From: Candidatus Gastranaerophilales bacterium
GTDB lineage: Bacteria > Cyanobacteriota > Vampirovibrionia > Gastranaerophilales > Gastranaerophilaceae
Direction of reading: 5' to 3'
NCBI GenBank assembly: GCA_944326485.1
Contig: CALVED010000002.1
Coordinates: 124,001 to 188,000 of the forward strand
Length of the DNA stretch: 64,000 nucleotides
Shown: one piece after another, positions 9,422 through 17,890 of the stretch
How the letters are laid out: each line of letters starts with the position of its first letter
How positions within the stretch are numbered: position 1 is the first letter of the stretch
Notes under the pieces: model-generated
What the model was told of the DNA's origin: nothing
The model's database searches: none
What the model saw: only the letters and a program-made list of their open reading frames with translations
Program-made: the position numbers and the translations under genes

Positions 9422-9623
9422 GACTACATTCCTTTGCATTATATTATTCTGTTACTCTATAATATTCAAAACATATTTTTTCTTCAAGTCCTTTTATTTT
9501 TTTTTTAATGATTTTATTAATATTCTGTTAACAAATATTAATTAAATTAATTTAATTGTTAAAGATTTTTTCTTTTGTTGTCGATACATAAATCATAAGT
9601 TATTGGAGAAAAGGCAAAAAACA

Positions 9624-10154
9624 ATGGGATTAAATGTGGGCTATTTAAATAATGCAAATTCTGTTAGACCTATCATTGATAGTCAAGCATTATCTCGTGT
9701 TTCTGAACAAATTTTAAATCCAAATAAAGAACAAACAATTGATGTTTCCAAATTAGATTTATCTAAATTTAACAGAGTAAGTCTTGGAACTGATTTATAT
9801 GCTGCAAGAACTAATGGCGAAGTTGCACTTCAGGCTTCAAAGGCTGTTACTGATTTTGGTGTTAATCTAAGTACAACTTTTAACTCCAATATTCAATATC
9901 TTAATTCTCAGGCAGCACAAAGTTTATTTACTTCCAAAGAGAATAATCCTCAGGCAGCTTTTTCTATTGAAAATACACAAAAGGCTCCTGAAGACCAAGT
10001 TGTTTTAGCTTCTTCTCAAGTGGCAGAAACAAAGAATATGAATAAAGATAAAAGAGGATCTAATCCTTTTGCTTTCTATGTTAAGGTGGAAGATAACAAA
10101 GAGAAAGAAGACTCTGATGTATCAATCCTTAATTCATTAAATATTTTTGCCTAA
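9624..10154 (+). CDS. Lineage-specific protein of unknown function
   Basis: About 176 aa from ATG 9624, which follows AAAAGG at a good spacing; the earlier in-frame TTG at 9603 has none. I do not recognise the family. The protein is polar, rich in Asn, Gln and Ser, with no signal peptide or membrane helix. It has a short DVSKLDLSKFNRVSLGTDLYAARTNGEVALQASKAV segment that looks amphipathic, and a Lys/Glu-rich end. It is monocistronic, with its own terminator 22 bp downstream. Composition and size resemble other small cytoplasmic proteins of this window, such as the one at 30917. Confidence 0.6.
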   Translation: MGLNVGYLNNANSVRPIIDSQALSRVSEQILNPNKEQTIDVSKLDLSKFNRVSLGTDLYAARTNGEVALQASKAVTDFGVNLSTTFNSNIQYLNSQAAQSLFTSKENNPQAAFSIENTQKAPEDQVVLASSQVAETKNMNKDKRGSNPFAFYVKVEDNKEKEDSDVSILNSLNIFA

Positions 10155-10176
10155 TACATTGTTACTTGTTTTTTCG

Positions 10177-10206
10177 AGACGAACCTAGTTTTCGTCTTTT
10201 TTTTTG
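10177..10206 (+). terminator. Rho-independent terminator
   Basis: Stem agacgaa (10177-10183) with ttcgtct (10191-10197), followed by a run of ten T. It lies directly after the gene ending at 10154. Confidence 0.9.
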
Positions 10207-10235
10207 TTGTAAATTTTAATTCAATATTATTATAT

Positions 10236-10275
10236 CCCTCGAGCTTGTTCGCTTTGCTCACTTCGCTCTGCGTAA
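10236..10275. repeat. 40-bp direct repeat, copy 1
   Basis: The 40-bp segment beginning ccctcgagcttgttcgcttt and ending cgctctgcgtaa recurs exactly at 10360-10399, 124 bp away start to start. It is much more GC-rich than its surroundings. A short minus-strand frame through it reads TQSEVSKANKLEG, but nothing else supports translation. It is probably a dispersed non-coding repeat. Confidence 0.8.
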
Positions 10276-10359
10276 CATAACGGTTTTTACTGTTCGCATC
10301 AATTCTAGCAACCTCATTACAAAAGTTTTCAACTTTTTGCATTCGGTCGGATTGCTGCT

Positions 10360-10399
10360 CCCTCGAGCTTGTTCGCTTTGCTCACTTCGCTCTGCGTAA
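10360..10399. repeat. 40-bp direct repeat, copy 2
   Basis: Exact second copy of the segment at 10236-10275. It directly precedes the A-run of the minus-strand terminator at 10407-10432, so both copies lie just beyond the 3' end of a minus-strand transcript. Confidence 0.8.
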
Positions 10400-10406
10400 A
10401 AACCGC

Positions 10407-10432
10407 AAAAAAAAGGGACATTTTATTGTCCC
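10407..10432 (-). terminator. Rho-independent terminator for a minus-strand transcript
   Basis: Stem gggaca (10415-10420) with tgtccc (10427-10432). Read on the minus strand it is followed by eight T (the A run 10407-10414). The nearest minus-strand gene upstream is the fumarase, ending 420 bp away, so this ends either a long 3' UTR or a separate small RNA. Confidence 0.8.
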
Positions 10433-10854
10433 AAACAATTCGGAATGTAAAAGAAAAATGTTTTTACTATCCTTCGTGTTGTTAGTAAGTAGGTAAGTGT
10501 GTAAGGTATGTATGAGTATATGTTTTTTAATTGGTTTCTTTTAAAATAAATTTAGTACGCGTACTTTGTATTGTTCCCTTTTCCCATTCAATCTTGTAGT
10601 CGATTAGTTTGCTTTTATTTCTCTCTTAATATCTTGTGTTTTTGTTTTGTTTTGTTTATCTCTTACATTTATATAAAGTATTTCGTATATAAAAAATTGC
10701 TATTTTATACATATAAAGTATATAAAATGCTTAATATTTTGTAATATAATGTCTGAATAACAATAATATCAAGTATTTAATTTGCTATTGTGTTTTCCAA
10801 ATGAGCCATTTTTATTATCTAAGTTATTCTTTTTTAAGAATATCATTCAAAACA
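10433..10854. other. Non-coding AT-rich stretch downstream of the fumarase gene
   Basis: I see no credible gene in these 420 bp. Contents: three copies of GTAAGNNN with exact 8-bp period at 10485-10508, a 12-bp perfect palindrome agtacgcgtact (10554-10565), and a strongly AT-rich part around 10660-10760 with TATA-like boxes on the minus strand. A minus-strand small RNA ending at the 10407-10432 terminator is possible but not shown. Confidence 0.4.
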
Positions 10855-12240
10855 TTATTCTATTTCAACAGTTAAAGGAAAATCTTCAACATAAATTTTA
10901 TAAATAGCTTCAGCTCCTAAATCTTCAAATGCAATTATTTCGCTTTGCTTAATCTTTTGAGCAAGCAATGCTGCTATTCCGCCTTGAATAGTAAAGTATT
11001 TTGTATTAGTTTCTTTTATAACTTTTTCAACTTTTTTGCTTCTATTACCTTTGCCAATTGTAGCTATAATACCCTTTTTATATAAAATTTCAGAATACTT
11101 ATCCATTCTGGATGCCGTTGTAGGCCCTATTGAACCGGTAATTTCATTTGGTTTTTTGGGACAAGGTCCTGCATAAAAAATTATTTTATCTTGTAATTCA
11201 ATAGGTAGAGGTTTTTTCTCTTTTATTAATGAAATTAATCTTTTATGTGCCATATCTCTTGCTACATATATTTCTCCTGTTAAGAGAATTTCTTCATTTT
11301 GTTTTAGAGCTTTTATTTTATTTATATCAGTTGTTTTGATTTTTTTCTTTAATGTATTCTCCTCTAAAAAATTTATATAATCAGGTTTTTTATGATTATA
11401 AATAAATTTATTATTTTTTATAGTGCAGTTTGAGTATCTGTCAGAATGACAATTGATTGTTATTGCTACAGGAAGGCATGCTATATGTGTTGCTGTTGAA
11501 ATGAGTTTAATATCAAGAACAAAACAATTCTTATATTTTTCTGGTGCATTTTTATTTACATATTCTTTAACTTTATTTGAAAAAGATATTTCTTTTTCAT
11601 TAAAATTATCTTGAATAAGAGCTTTCTTTGATAAAACAGATGCCATGTCAGCAGTTGCTCCAATTCCAATACCTATAAACATTGGAGGGCATGCATTTTC
11701 TTGAGCTGAAAGAATATTATCACCTATACATTTTATTATTTCTTCTTCATTTGAAGTTGGAAGCATCATTTCTAATTTTGATTTATTTTCAGATCCTGCA
11801 CCTTTTATTAATAACTTAATTCTTATTTCTTCTTCTTTTATTATTTTTGTGTAAATTATGGCAGGAGTATTTGTTAATGTGTTATTTCTGTCAGATAAAG
11901 CATTTTTAACTACTGATTTTCTGAAGAAGTTTTCTTCATAACATTTTTTAACTGCTTCATTTATTTCATCTTCAATATAATTACCTTTTAATTGAATATT
12001 TTGCCCTATTTCAAGAAAAACAATAACTTGGCCTGTATCTTGGCAAAGCGGAAGTTTTTTTTCGTACGCGATTTTGGCATTTTTTAATATATTTTTGAGA
12101 AGATTTCTTGTTTTTTCATCTCTACAATCTTCAAATGCCTTTAATATTTTTTGATATACGTTGTTATTTAAACAAATGTTTGCATCATAGCATAGTTTGT
12201 ATACTGCTTTTTTTATTAATTCTGTTGATATTTCAGTCAT
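10855..12240 (-). CDS. Class I (Fe-S) fumarate hydratase, fused alpha and beta domains
   Basis: 461 aa, oxygen-sensitive hydratase interconverting fumarate and malate (tartrate dehydratase subfamily is an alternative). The N-terminal Fumerase domain (about 10-280) has PLCQDTGQ (C66), NACPP (C184) and NCHSDR (C264), the likely ligands of the [4Fe-4S] cluster. The C-terminal domain (about 290-455) has LTGEIYVARDMAHKRL, FYAGPCP and GSIGPTTASRMD. Many anaerobes encode the two halves as separate genes; here they are one chain. The ATG at 12238-12240 has only a weak ribosome binding site. It is transcribed away from rsmE. Confidence 0.92.
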   Translation of the reverse strand: MTEISTELIKKAVYKLCYDANICLNNNVYQKILKAFEDCRDEKTRNLLKNILKNAKIAYEKKLPLCQDTGQVIVFLEIGQNIQLKGNYIEDEINEAVKKCYEENFFRKSVVKNALSDRNNTLTNTPAIIYTKIIKEEEIRIKLLIKGAGSENKSKLEMMLPTSNEEEIIKCIGDNILSAQENACPPMFIGIGIGATADMASVLSKKALIQDNFNEKEISFSNKVKEYVNKNAPEKYKNCFVLDIKLISTATHIACLPVAITINCHSDRYSNCTIKNNKFIYNHKKPDYINFLEENTLKKKIKTTDINKIKALKQNEEILLTGEIYVARDMAHKRLISLIKEKKPLPIELQDKIIFYAGPCPKKPNEITGSIGPTTASRMDKYSEILYKKGIIATIGKGNRSKKVEKVIKETNTKYFTIQGGIAALLAQKIKQSEIIAFEDLGAEAIYKIYVEDFPLTVEIE

Positions 12241-12305
12241 AATATGATGATATAATCTTCCTTCTGTAATGTAAAGATGATGAATGCTAGAAAACTCAAT
12301 AAAAG

Positions 12306-12333
12306 TTTGTTTGAAAGAAAATTGTTGTATAAT
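12306..12333 (+). promoter_or_regulatory. Candidate sigma-70-type promoter of rsmE-cca
   Basis: A perfect TATAAT (12328-12333) lies 20 bp before the chosen rsmE start, with a weak TTTGTT (12306-12311) 16 bp upstream as a possible -35 box. Confidence 0.45.
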
Positions 12334-12352
12334 TTCATTAAAGGGTGAGAAA

Positions 12353-13084
12353 ATGCCACATTTTTTAATAAAAAAAAGTGATATTGCTGAAAATAAGGTA
12401 ATAATAAAAGATAAAGATTTATATAAACATATAATTAAAGTTTTCAGAGCTAAAATTGGTGAAAAGATTTTGTTTCTAGATGAAGAAGAAAATCAATATG
12501 AGACCATTTTAAGTAAAATACAATCTGATTTATTTGAGGCTGAAATAATAAAAAAATATAAATCTAATAGAAAATTACCTTTAAATATATATGTTGCACA
12601 GAGTGTTTTAAATTCGGATGCTCAAATAAGTGCAATACAAAAAGCTACAGAGCTTGGGGTAAAAGGTATTATCCCTTTACATACAGATAATTGTGCTGTA
12701 AAAGAATCTGTTATAAAAAATAAAATTGATAAATGGAGAAAGGTAGTAATTGAGTCTGTTAAACAATGTGAAAGGGCAGATATTCCTATTGTTTATGATT
12801 TATCTTCTATAAATGATACGGTTAAAAGGTTCGATTGTGTTATAGTTTTTGCAGAAAAGTATACAGATATGAATTTTTCACAGTATATTAAAACGATAAA
12901 AATAGATAAAAGTAAATCAATTTTAGTTATAATTGGCCCTGAAGGCGGATTTTCTGAAAAAGAATTTGAATTTTTTAAGAAAGAAAAATTTCCTTTAATA
13001 ACACTTGGAAATCTTATATATAGAGCTGATACAGCTTTAGTTGCTGCTTTAACAACTGTTATAAACGGGGTTTTAAATGGATAA
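12353..13084 (+). CDS. rsmE: 16S rRNA m3U1498 methyltransferase
   Basis: SPOUT-class methyltransferase acting on 16S rRNA in the 30S subunit. The C-terminal SAM knot is visible in LVIIGPEGGFSEKEFEFF and ITLGNLIYRADTALVAAL; IQKATELGVKGIIPL is the other signature block. The frame is open to 12284, but the family starts at MPHFLI, the ATG at 12353 follows AAGGGTGAG, and the extra 23 residues have no match to the fold. It gives about 243 aa, the normal length. The 3' end overlaps cca by 8 bp. Confidence 0.92.
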   Translation: MPHFLIKKSDIAENKVIIKDKDLYKHIIKVFRAKIGEKILFLDEEENQYETILSKIQSDLFEAEIIKKYKSNRKLPLNIYVAQSVLNSDAQISAIQKATELGVKGIIPLHTDNCAVKESVIKNKIDKWRKVVIESVKQCERADIPIVYDLSSINDTVKRFDCVIVFAEKYTDMNFSQYIKTIKIDKSKSILVIIGPEGGFSEKEFEFFKKEKFPLITLGNLIYRADTALVAALTTVINGVLNG

Positions 13085-14501
13085 ATATATTGAAAAAATA
13101 GAAAATGACAGTGTATTGAAGCTTATAAAACCATATTTAAATAATAAAGAAGCTTTCTTAATTGGTGGTTTTGTAAGAGATATTCTAATGGATAAAGAAA
13201 GTCATGATAGAGACTTAATAATTATTGAAGATGAACTTGAAATTTTTGCGAAAGATTTAGCTGATAAAATTAATGCATACTTTATAGAGCTAGATACTGT
13301 TAATAATATTTACAGACTGGTTCTGGAAGATAAAATTAATTACATAGATATAACAAAACCAATAGAAAATGATTTAGAAAAAGATATTAAAAGACGTGAT
13401 TTGACTATTAACGCTATAGCTTATGATATTAATAATAAAAAATTTATAGACATTGTTGACGGAATCAAAGATATAAAAAGTAAAAAAATTAAAGGAATAT
13501 CAGAACAAAATTTTGAAGATGATCCATTAAGGCTTTTAAGAGTTTTTAGATTTTATGCTAATACAGGTTTTGATATAGATAAATCATTAATCAAAATAGT
13601 AAAAGAAAATTATAAGAATATTAATAAACCTGCAAAAGAGAGAGTAACAACAGAACTTTTAAAATTATTTGAAGGTAATTATGCTCATGATGCTTTATTA
13701 AAAATGGATGAGTGTAATCTTCTTGAAGAAATTTTCTCTATTTATAAAGAAGTAAAGAAAATTCCGTCTAATTCTCATCACCATTTGGATTTGTTCCATC
13801 ATTTAGTGGAGACTGTGAGACAAATACAAATATTATATGAGAGTGCAGAAGATGTAATAAAAAAATACTTAAATTTGGAAAAAGGTTATGGAGTAAAGAC
13901 CATTGCTTTTTTGAAACTTGCCGGATTTTTACATGATATAGGAAAGCCTTCCTGCTGGACTATTGAAGAAGAAACTGGAAGACATAGGTTTATCAAGCAT
14001 GACGAAATAGGGTCTAAATTGGTTGTTCCAATTCTAAAAAATTTGAAATTTTCGAAAAAACAAATTGAATATATAAAAAAGCTTATTAAATTTCATATAT
14101 ATCCATCAAGTATGATGAGTGCGCCTGAAGTTACAGATAAAGCTTATATGAAATTTTACAGAAAGATGGAAGATTGTGTTATTGATGTAATATTTCTTGC
14201 AAAAGCAGACAGACTTTCTGCTAGAGGTGAAAAAGTGACACAAGAAATGGTAGATAAAAATATAAATAATTTAAGCTGGTTATTAAATAATTATTTAAAA
14301 ATGAAGGATAATATACAACCTATAGAAAAACTTTTAGATGGTACAGATATAATGGAACTTTTGGGAATTTCTCAAGGACCTGAACTTGGAAAAATAATAT
14401 CTGCTTTAAAAGAAGCACAAATATCAGGTGATGTTAATACAAAACAAGAAGCTATTGATTTTGTAAAAGAATTTTTTATTTTATCAAAACTTAATACATA
14501 G
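13077..14501 (+). CDS. cca: tRNA nucleotidyltransferase / poly(A) polymerase family protein with HD domain
   Basis: 474 aa. The N-terminal class II nucleotidyltransferase head has LIGGFVRD (GG 30-31, R34) and HDRDLI (D44, D46), then a KRRDLTINAIAYD block and DPLRLLRVFRF. A C-terminal HD domain has FLKLAGFLHDIGKP. Adds or repairs the CCA end of tRNAs; a poly(A) polymerase or A-adding-only role cannot be excluded by sequence alone. The one tRNA in the window encodes its own CCA, so repair would be the main role for that tRNA. Confidence 0.88.
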   Translation: MDKYIEKIENDSVLKLIKPYLNNKEAFLIGGFVRDILMDKESHDRDLIIIEDELEIFAKDLADKINAYFIELDTVNNIYRLVLEDKINYIDITKPIENDLEKDIKRRDLTINAIAYDINNKKFIDIVDGIKDIKSKKIKGISEQNFEDDPLRLLRVFRFYANTGFDIDKSLIKIVKENYKNINKPAKERVTTELLKLFEGNYAHDALLKMDECNLLEEIFSIYKEVKKIPSNSHHHLDLFHHLVETVRQIQILYESAEDVIKKYLNLEKGYGVKTIAFLKLAGFLHDIGKPSCWTIEEETGRHRFIKHDEIGSKLVVPILKNLKFSKKQIEYIKKLIKFHIYPSSMMSAPEVTDKAYMKFYRKMEDCVIDVIFLAKADRLSARGEKVTQEMVDKNINNLSWLLNNYLKMKDNIQPIEKLLDGTDIMELLGISQGPELGKIISALKEAQISGDVNTKQEAIDFVKEFFILSKLNT

Positions 14502-14502
14502 G

Positions 14503-14530
14503 TATCTTTTTTGCAAAAAAGATAATTTTT
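14503..14530 (+). terminator. Terminator-like hairpin after cca
   Basis: Ten-base-pair A/T stem tatctttttt (14503-14512) with aaaaaagata (14515-14524), followed by attttt. Weak because all pairs are A-T, with only a GC loop. Confidence 0.5.
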
Positions 14531-14566
14531 AAATATAATTTTAAAATAAGGAATAAAGGTATTAAC

Positions 14567-14890
14567 ATGAATTCAGTAGTAATAGTTGGAAGAGCAGGAC
14601 AAGATCCTGAAGTAAAATATTTTGAATCAGGGAAAGTAAAAACAACATTTTCAGTTGCTGTTTCAAGATGGGATTATAAAAGCAAAGCTGAAACTACAGA
14701 TTGGTTTAATATAGAATTATGGGATAAATCTGCAGAAATAGCAGGCGAATATGTAAAAAAAGGTCGTCAGGTTTGTATTGATGGCAGATTAGTTTCAAAT
14801 AAGTGGACAGGTGCTGATGGTGAAGCAAGAGAACGCTTTATTATAAGAGCAAATTCTATGAGGCTTCTTGGCAGCAAAGGTGAAAATTAA
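14567..14890 (+). CDS. ssb: Single-stranded DNA-binding protein
   Basis: 107 aa, a single OB fold (MNSVVIVGRAGQDPEVKYFESGKVKTTFSVAV ... TTDWFNIELWDKSAEIAGEYVKKGRQVCIDGRL ... RFIIRANSMRLLG). It stops right after the OB fold at GSKGEN. The Gly-rich linker and acidic DDDIPF-type tail that most bacterial SSBs use to recruit repair and replication partners are absent. Short tailless SSBs of this size are known in cyanobacteria-related lineages, so this may be normal here, or another SSB may exist elsewhere in the genome. Confidence 0.9.
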   Translation: MNSVVIVGRAGQDPEVKYFESGKVKTTFSVAVSRWDYKSKAETTDWFNIELWDKSAEIAGEYVKKGRQVCIDGRLVSNKWTGADGEARERFIIRANSMRLLGSKGEN

Positions 14891-14901
14891 TACGGTTTGT
14901 T

Positions 14902-16209
14902 ATGGATACATCAAATTATATAGGTATTATTGCAGATGATTTAACAGGTGCTAATGATACTTCGCTTCAGTTCTTTATTCAGGGGTGTAAAACCCAAGTT
15001 TCTTTCGGTGAAGATTTATCTATAGATGAGAATCTTAAAACAGAAGTTTTTGCCATGTCTACGGAATCAAGAAATGTTTCTCCTCAGATTGCTGTAGAAA
15101 GAGTTAAAAAGGCTTCTGAAAATATACTGAAGGAATATAATTTTGAATATATTTATAAAAAAATAGATTCTGTTTTAAGAGGAAATATTGCGCTTGAGAT
15201 AATAACAATTCTTGAAACATTGAATTTAGATGCGGCAATAATATATCCTGCATTTCCAAATGAAGGCAGAACAACAATAGGCGGATATCACCTTGTAAAA
15301 GGAGTTCCTTTACAAAGAACTGAAGTTTCTCGTGATCCTGCTTGTCCTATTTTGGAATCTAATATTGTTAACTTATTAAGAAATCAAATTCCTGAAGATA
15401 AAAAAATAGAAGTAGATTTAATAAGTCTTGATACTGTTATGAAAGGTGCAGGACCTATTTTGACAAAAATAAATGAATTGATTTCAAAAGGGAAAAAATT
15501 AATTGTTGCAGATGCTGTTTCAACTACTGATTTAGAACAAATTTCACTTGCTGTTACAAAAAGCAGTTATAGAATATTACCTTGCGGTAGTGCCGGAGCG
15601 GCTCAGGCTCTTAGTAAAATTTGGTATCCGGATGTTTCTGATAATGTATTAAATTCTCCTGAAATACCTCAATTGCCAAAATTAATTGTGTCCGGAAGTG
15701 CTACGGATTTAACAGCTTCGCAAATTAAAAGACTTCAAGAAAATGATGATATTGATAATACTTATTTTATTGCTATAAAACCTGAAAATATTTTTTCTGA
15801 TGATTATGAAGAAATAGCACAAAGAATTATAAATAACTTAAATAAAGAAAATACTGTTATTGTGCATTCCTCTAGATTAATTGAAAATCCTGATGAGTTA
15901 AATTCTTTATTAATAGAAAATGAAATAACAAAAGAGAGTTTTATATCAAAAATATGTGATTATTTGGCTGCAATTACAAGAATAGTTATTGCACAAAAAC
16001 AGGCTATTCTAATAACTGTAGGTGGTGAAACCTCTTATAAGTGTTGTCGTTCAATAGGAAGTAAAAATTTACAAATTATTGATACAGTTGCACCTGCTAT
16101 TCCTCTGGGAGTTGATCATAAAGGACAATTCATTGTTACCAAGTCGGGGAATTTAGGTACGCAAAATACTTTGATAGATATTATTAAATATTTTGAACAG
16201 GACAAATAA
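14902..16209 (+). CDS. Four-carbon acid sugar kinase family protein (DUF1537; D-threonate/D-erythronate kinase type)
   Basis: 435 aa. The N-terminal signature GIIADDLTGANDTSLQF and the block FEYIYKKIDSVLRGNIALEI are typical of the YgbK/OtnK/DtnK family; the C-terminal nucleotide-binding half has ILITVGGETSYKCC and IPLGVDHKG. These kinases phosphorylate four-carbon sugar acids such as D-threonate or D-erythronate at C4. The stop overlaps the start of the PdxA-like gene by one base, and in many genomes the two encode successive steps, so the pair predicts catabolism of a four-carbon acid sugar. The substrate cannot be read from sequence. Confidence 0.85.
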   Translation: MDTSNYIGIIADDLTGANDTSLQFFIQGCKTQVSFGEDLSIDENLKTEVFAMSTESRNVSPQIAVERVKKASENILKEYNFEYIYKKIDSVLRGNIALEIITILETLNLDAAIIYPAFPNEGRTTIGGYHLVKGVPLQRTEVSRDPACPILESNIVNLLRNQIPEDKKIEVDLISLDTVMKGAGPILTKINELISKGKKLIVADAVSTTDLEQISLAVTKSSYRILPCGSAGAAQALSKIWYPDVSDNVLNSPEIPQLPKLIVSGSATDLTASQIKRLQENDDIDNTYFIAIKPENIFSDDYEEIAQRIINNLNKENTVIVHSSRLIENPDELNSLLIENEITKESFISKICDYLAAITRIVIAQKQAILITVGGETSYKCCRSIGSKNLQIIDTVAPAIPLGVDHKGQFIVTKSGNLGTQNTLIDIIKYFEQDK

Positions 16210-17147
16210 TGAAAAAAATAGCAATTACAATGGGAGATCCTAATGGAATTTCCCCTGAAATTATAATTAAAGCATTAAATTTTCTTGATTTACCGCAAGA
16301 TAAAATTGTACTTATTGCCAATAAATGTATTTTTGATTTCTATAAAGAAAAATACGATTTGTATCTTGAAAAAGATTATGAAATACTTGAAATTCCATTT
16401 AAAAAAGAATTTATTAATGTTGGAGAAGAAACTGAAGAAGCAGGTGAATTCGCTTTTAAAACAATAGTTAAAGCTTGCGAATTGGCTCAAAATAAAATTA
16501 TTGATGCTATTGTAACTGCACCTGTCTCTAAAAATGCAATGAAAATGGCAGGGCATGATTATTCGGGTCAAACAGAAGTTTTAGAACAGTACCTGGCAAA
16601 TTCCGGACAAAGTGCTGAGATGATTTTTGTATGTGAAAATTTTTCTTTACTTCTTTTGACAAGACATATTGCTTTAAGAGATGTTGCTCAATATATTAAT
16701 AGAGAAAATATTATTGAAAAAGTAAAACAAGTTAATAAATCAATTAAAGCTCAATTGGGAATAGAACATCCGAAATTTGCAATATGTGCTTTAAACCCTC
16801 ATTGCGGAGAAAAAGGTATGTTTGGCGATGAAGAGAAGAATGAAATAGTACCTGCTGTTATAGCTTTAAGGTCATTAGGCATTAATATAGATGGACCTTT
16901 TGCCTCTGATACCCTTTTTGCTAATTGTTATAAGGGAATGTACAATTATGATTGTTATATTGCCCTGTATCATGATCAAGGACTTATTCCTGTAAAATTG
17001 ATGGAGCAAGAACACTGTGTTAATACAACGATAGGGCTTGATGTTTTAAGAACATCTCCTGCTCATGGTACTGCTTTTGATATTGCAGGTCATAATGTTG
17101 CCGATGCTCGTAGTATGATAGCAGCAATTAACCTCGCATTAAAATAG
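16209..17147 (+). CDS. PdxA-family 4-phospho-acid dehydrogenase (PdxA2-like)
   Basis: 312 aa. Family signature AITMGDPNGISPEI, plus the metal-binding His blocks AGHDYSGQTEVL, LNPHCGE and ALYHDQGLIPVKLM. The PdxA family oxidises 4-phosphohydroxythreonine in vitamin B6 synthesis, but PdxA2 members act on D-threonate or D-erythronate 4-phosphate. Coupling to a DUF1537 kinase points to the PdxA2 role, giving dihydroxyacetone phosphate plus CO2. Its ATG shares a base with the kinase stop codon. A B6 role remains possible. Confidence 0.85.
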   Translation: MKKIAITMGDPNGISPEIIIKALNFLDLPQDKIVLIANKCIFDFYKEKYDLYLEKDYEILEIPFKKEFINVGEETEEAGEFAFKTIVKACELAQNKIIDAIVTAPVSKNAMKMAGHDYSGQTEVLEQYLANSGQSAEMIFVCENFSLLLLTRHIALRDVAQYINRENIIEKVKQVNKSIKAQLGIEHPKFAICALNPHCGEKGMFGDEEKNEIVPAVIALRSLGINIDGPFASDTLFANCYKGMYNYDCYIALYHDQGLIPVKLMEQEHCVNTTIGLDVLRTSPAHGTAFDIAGHNVADARSMIAAINLALK

Positions 17148-17273
17148 AAATTTTATATAAGTAATTATAACTATAGAAAAATAGCCATTTGGCTAATAGA
17201 CAAGTGATTAGCAGATATTATAATTATATTTAACTGGACACTATTTTAATTTTATGTGGTTAAAGCATAATAT

Positions 17274-17304
17274 CTTTATAGAGCAATCTATAAAGTTTTT
17301 TTTT
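17274..17304 (+). terminator. Terminator-like hairpin at the 5' side of repeat copy C
   Basis: Stem ctttatag (17274-17281) with ctataaag (17288-17295), followed by nine T. It may end the kinase-PdxA2 transcript, and occupies the place of the first hairpin in the other repeat copies. Confidence 0.7.
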
Positions 17305-17377
17305 AATGGCATTTTAAAAGTGAGTACTTTGTCATATAATCATCCTCACTAACAAAGTACGATACAAGATTAAATAA
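17274..17377 (+). repeat. Dispersed structured repeat, copy C (diverged)
   Basis: Shares with copies at 34409 and 44056 the order hairpin plus T run, then aatggcattttaaaa, gtgagtactttgt, loop, aacaaagt, cgatac, agattaaat. The second hairpin pairs gtactttgt (17324-17332) with acaaagtac (17352-17360) perfectly although its loop is quite different from the other copies. It ends about 80 bp before the HTH gene. Confidence 0.75.
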
Positions 17378-17457
17378 TATAAAAAAGAAATATATACTAT
17401 TGGGTTCTCTTCTGGACTACATACAATTGTGTTTCAATATCGCAAAATATTTGTATT

Positions 17458-17676
17458 ATGGAACAAAATGAAAAACTTAAACAATTAGGGAAAAATATAG
17501 CAAAATACAGAAAAGCAAAGTTTTTATCTCAAAATGTACTTGCTGATAAACTAAATATTTCAAGAGAACATTTAGCTAAAATAGAAACAGCAAAAAGAGG
17601 GATAAGTATATCGCTTATTTTTAGAATATGTGATGAGCTTGAAATTTCTGAAAGAACTTTATTTGATTTTGAATAA
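17458..17676 (+). CDS. Small XRE-family HTH transcriptional regulator
   Basis: 72 aa, essentially a lone Cro/C1-type helix-turn-helix (LGKNIAKYRKAKFLSQNVLADKLNISREHLAKIETAKRGISISLIFRICDELEIS) with the recognition helix at about residues 34-48. There is no effector domain. No clear ribosome binding site precedes the ATG. It stands alone between repeat copy C and the tRNA-Pro repeat array, in the window's most accessory-looking stretch; stand-alone regulators of this size are common in mobile or plasmid-derived DNA. Target unknown. Confidence 0.8.
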   Translation: MEQNEKLKQLGKNIAKYRKAKFLSQNVLADKLNISREHLAKIETAKRGISISLIFRICDELEISERTLFDFE

Positions 17677-17890
17677 AAATTTATACTTTTACTAATTATT
17701 ATATTAAATTTTTTATTTTTATGTAATATGCAGAAGTTTTTAGATTTGTCAGTATGTAAGGTGCAATTTTTTGCACCACGATGAAAAATAATAGTATTGA
17801 AAAATATTGTTGAATTTAGAATAAAATTTTGTCTTTCAGAAGTGGAAACTTTTTAAAAAGTTCTTCAAAATTTGTGTCTGAACTTAGTTT
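17677..17890. other. Intergenic AT-rich stretch with hairpins
   Basis: Contains an inverted repeat ggtgcaa/ttgcacc (17760-17777) without a T run, and a palindromic aactttttaaaaagtt near 17847. No gene seen. Confidence 0.5.

Larger units (their letters stand above)
17148..17457. other. Intergenic region with diverged structured repeat
   Basis: Holds a long-range inverted pair (taattataa near 17161 and ttataatta near 17219), a terminator-like hairpin at 17274-17304, and the second hairpin of the dispersed repeat family at 17324-17360. No gene is visible. Confidence 0.6.

Noticed and set aside
10151-10342. 63-codon minus-strand frame through the first 40-bp repeat
   Set aside because: It has no ribosome binding site, overlaps a terminator, and its sequence is made largely of the translated GC-rich repeat; nothing protein-like outside it.
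10485-10508. GTAAGNNN triplet as replication iterons
   Set aside because: Only three short units, no DnaA boxes (TTATNCACA) nearby, and no replication gene in the surroundings.
17760-17777. Hairpin ggtgcaa/ttgcacc as a terminator
   Set aside because: No T run follows on either strand.
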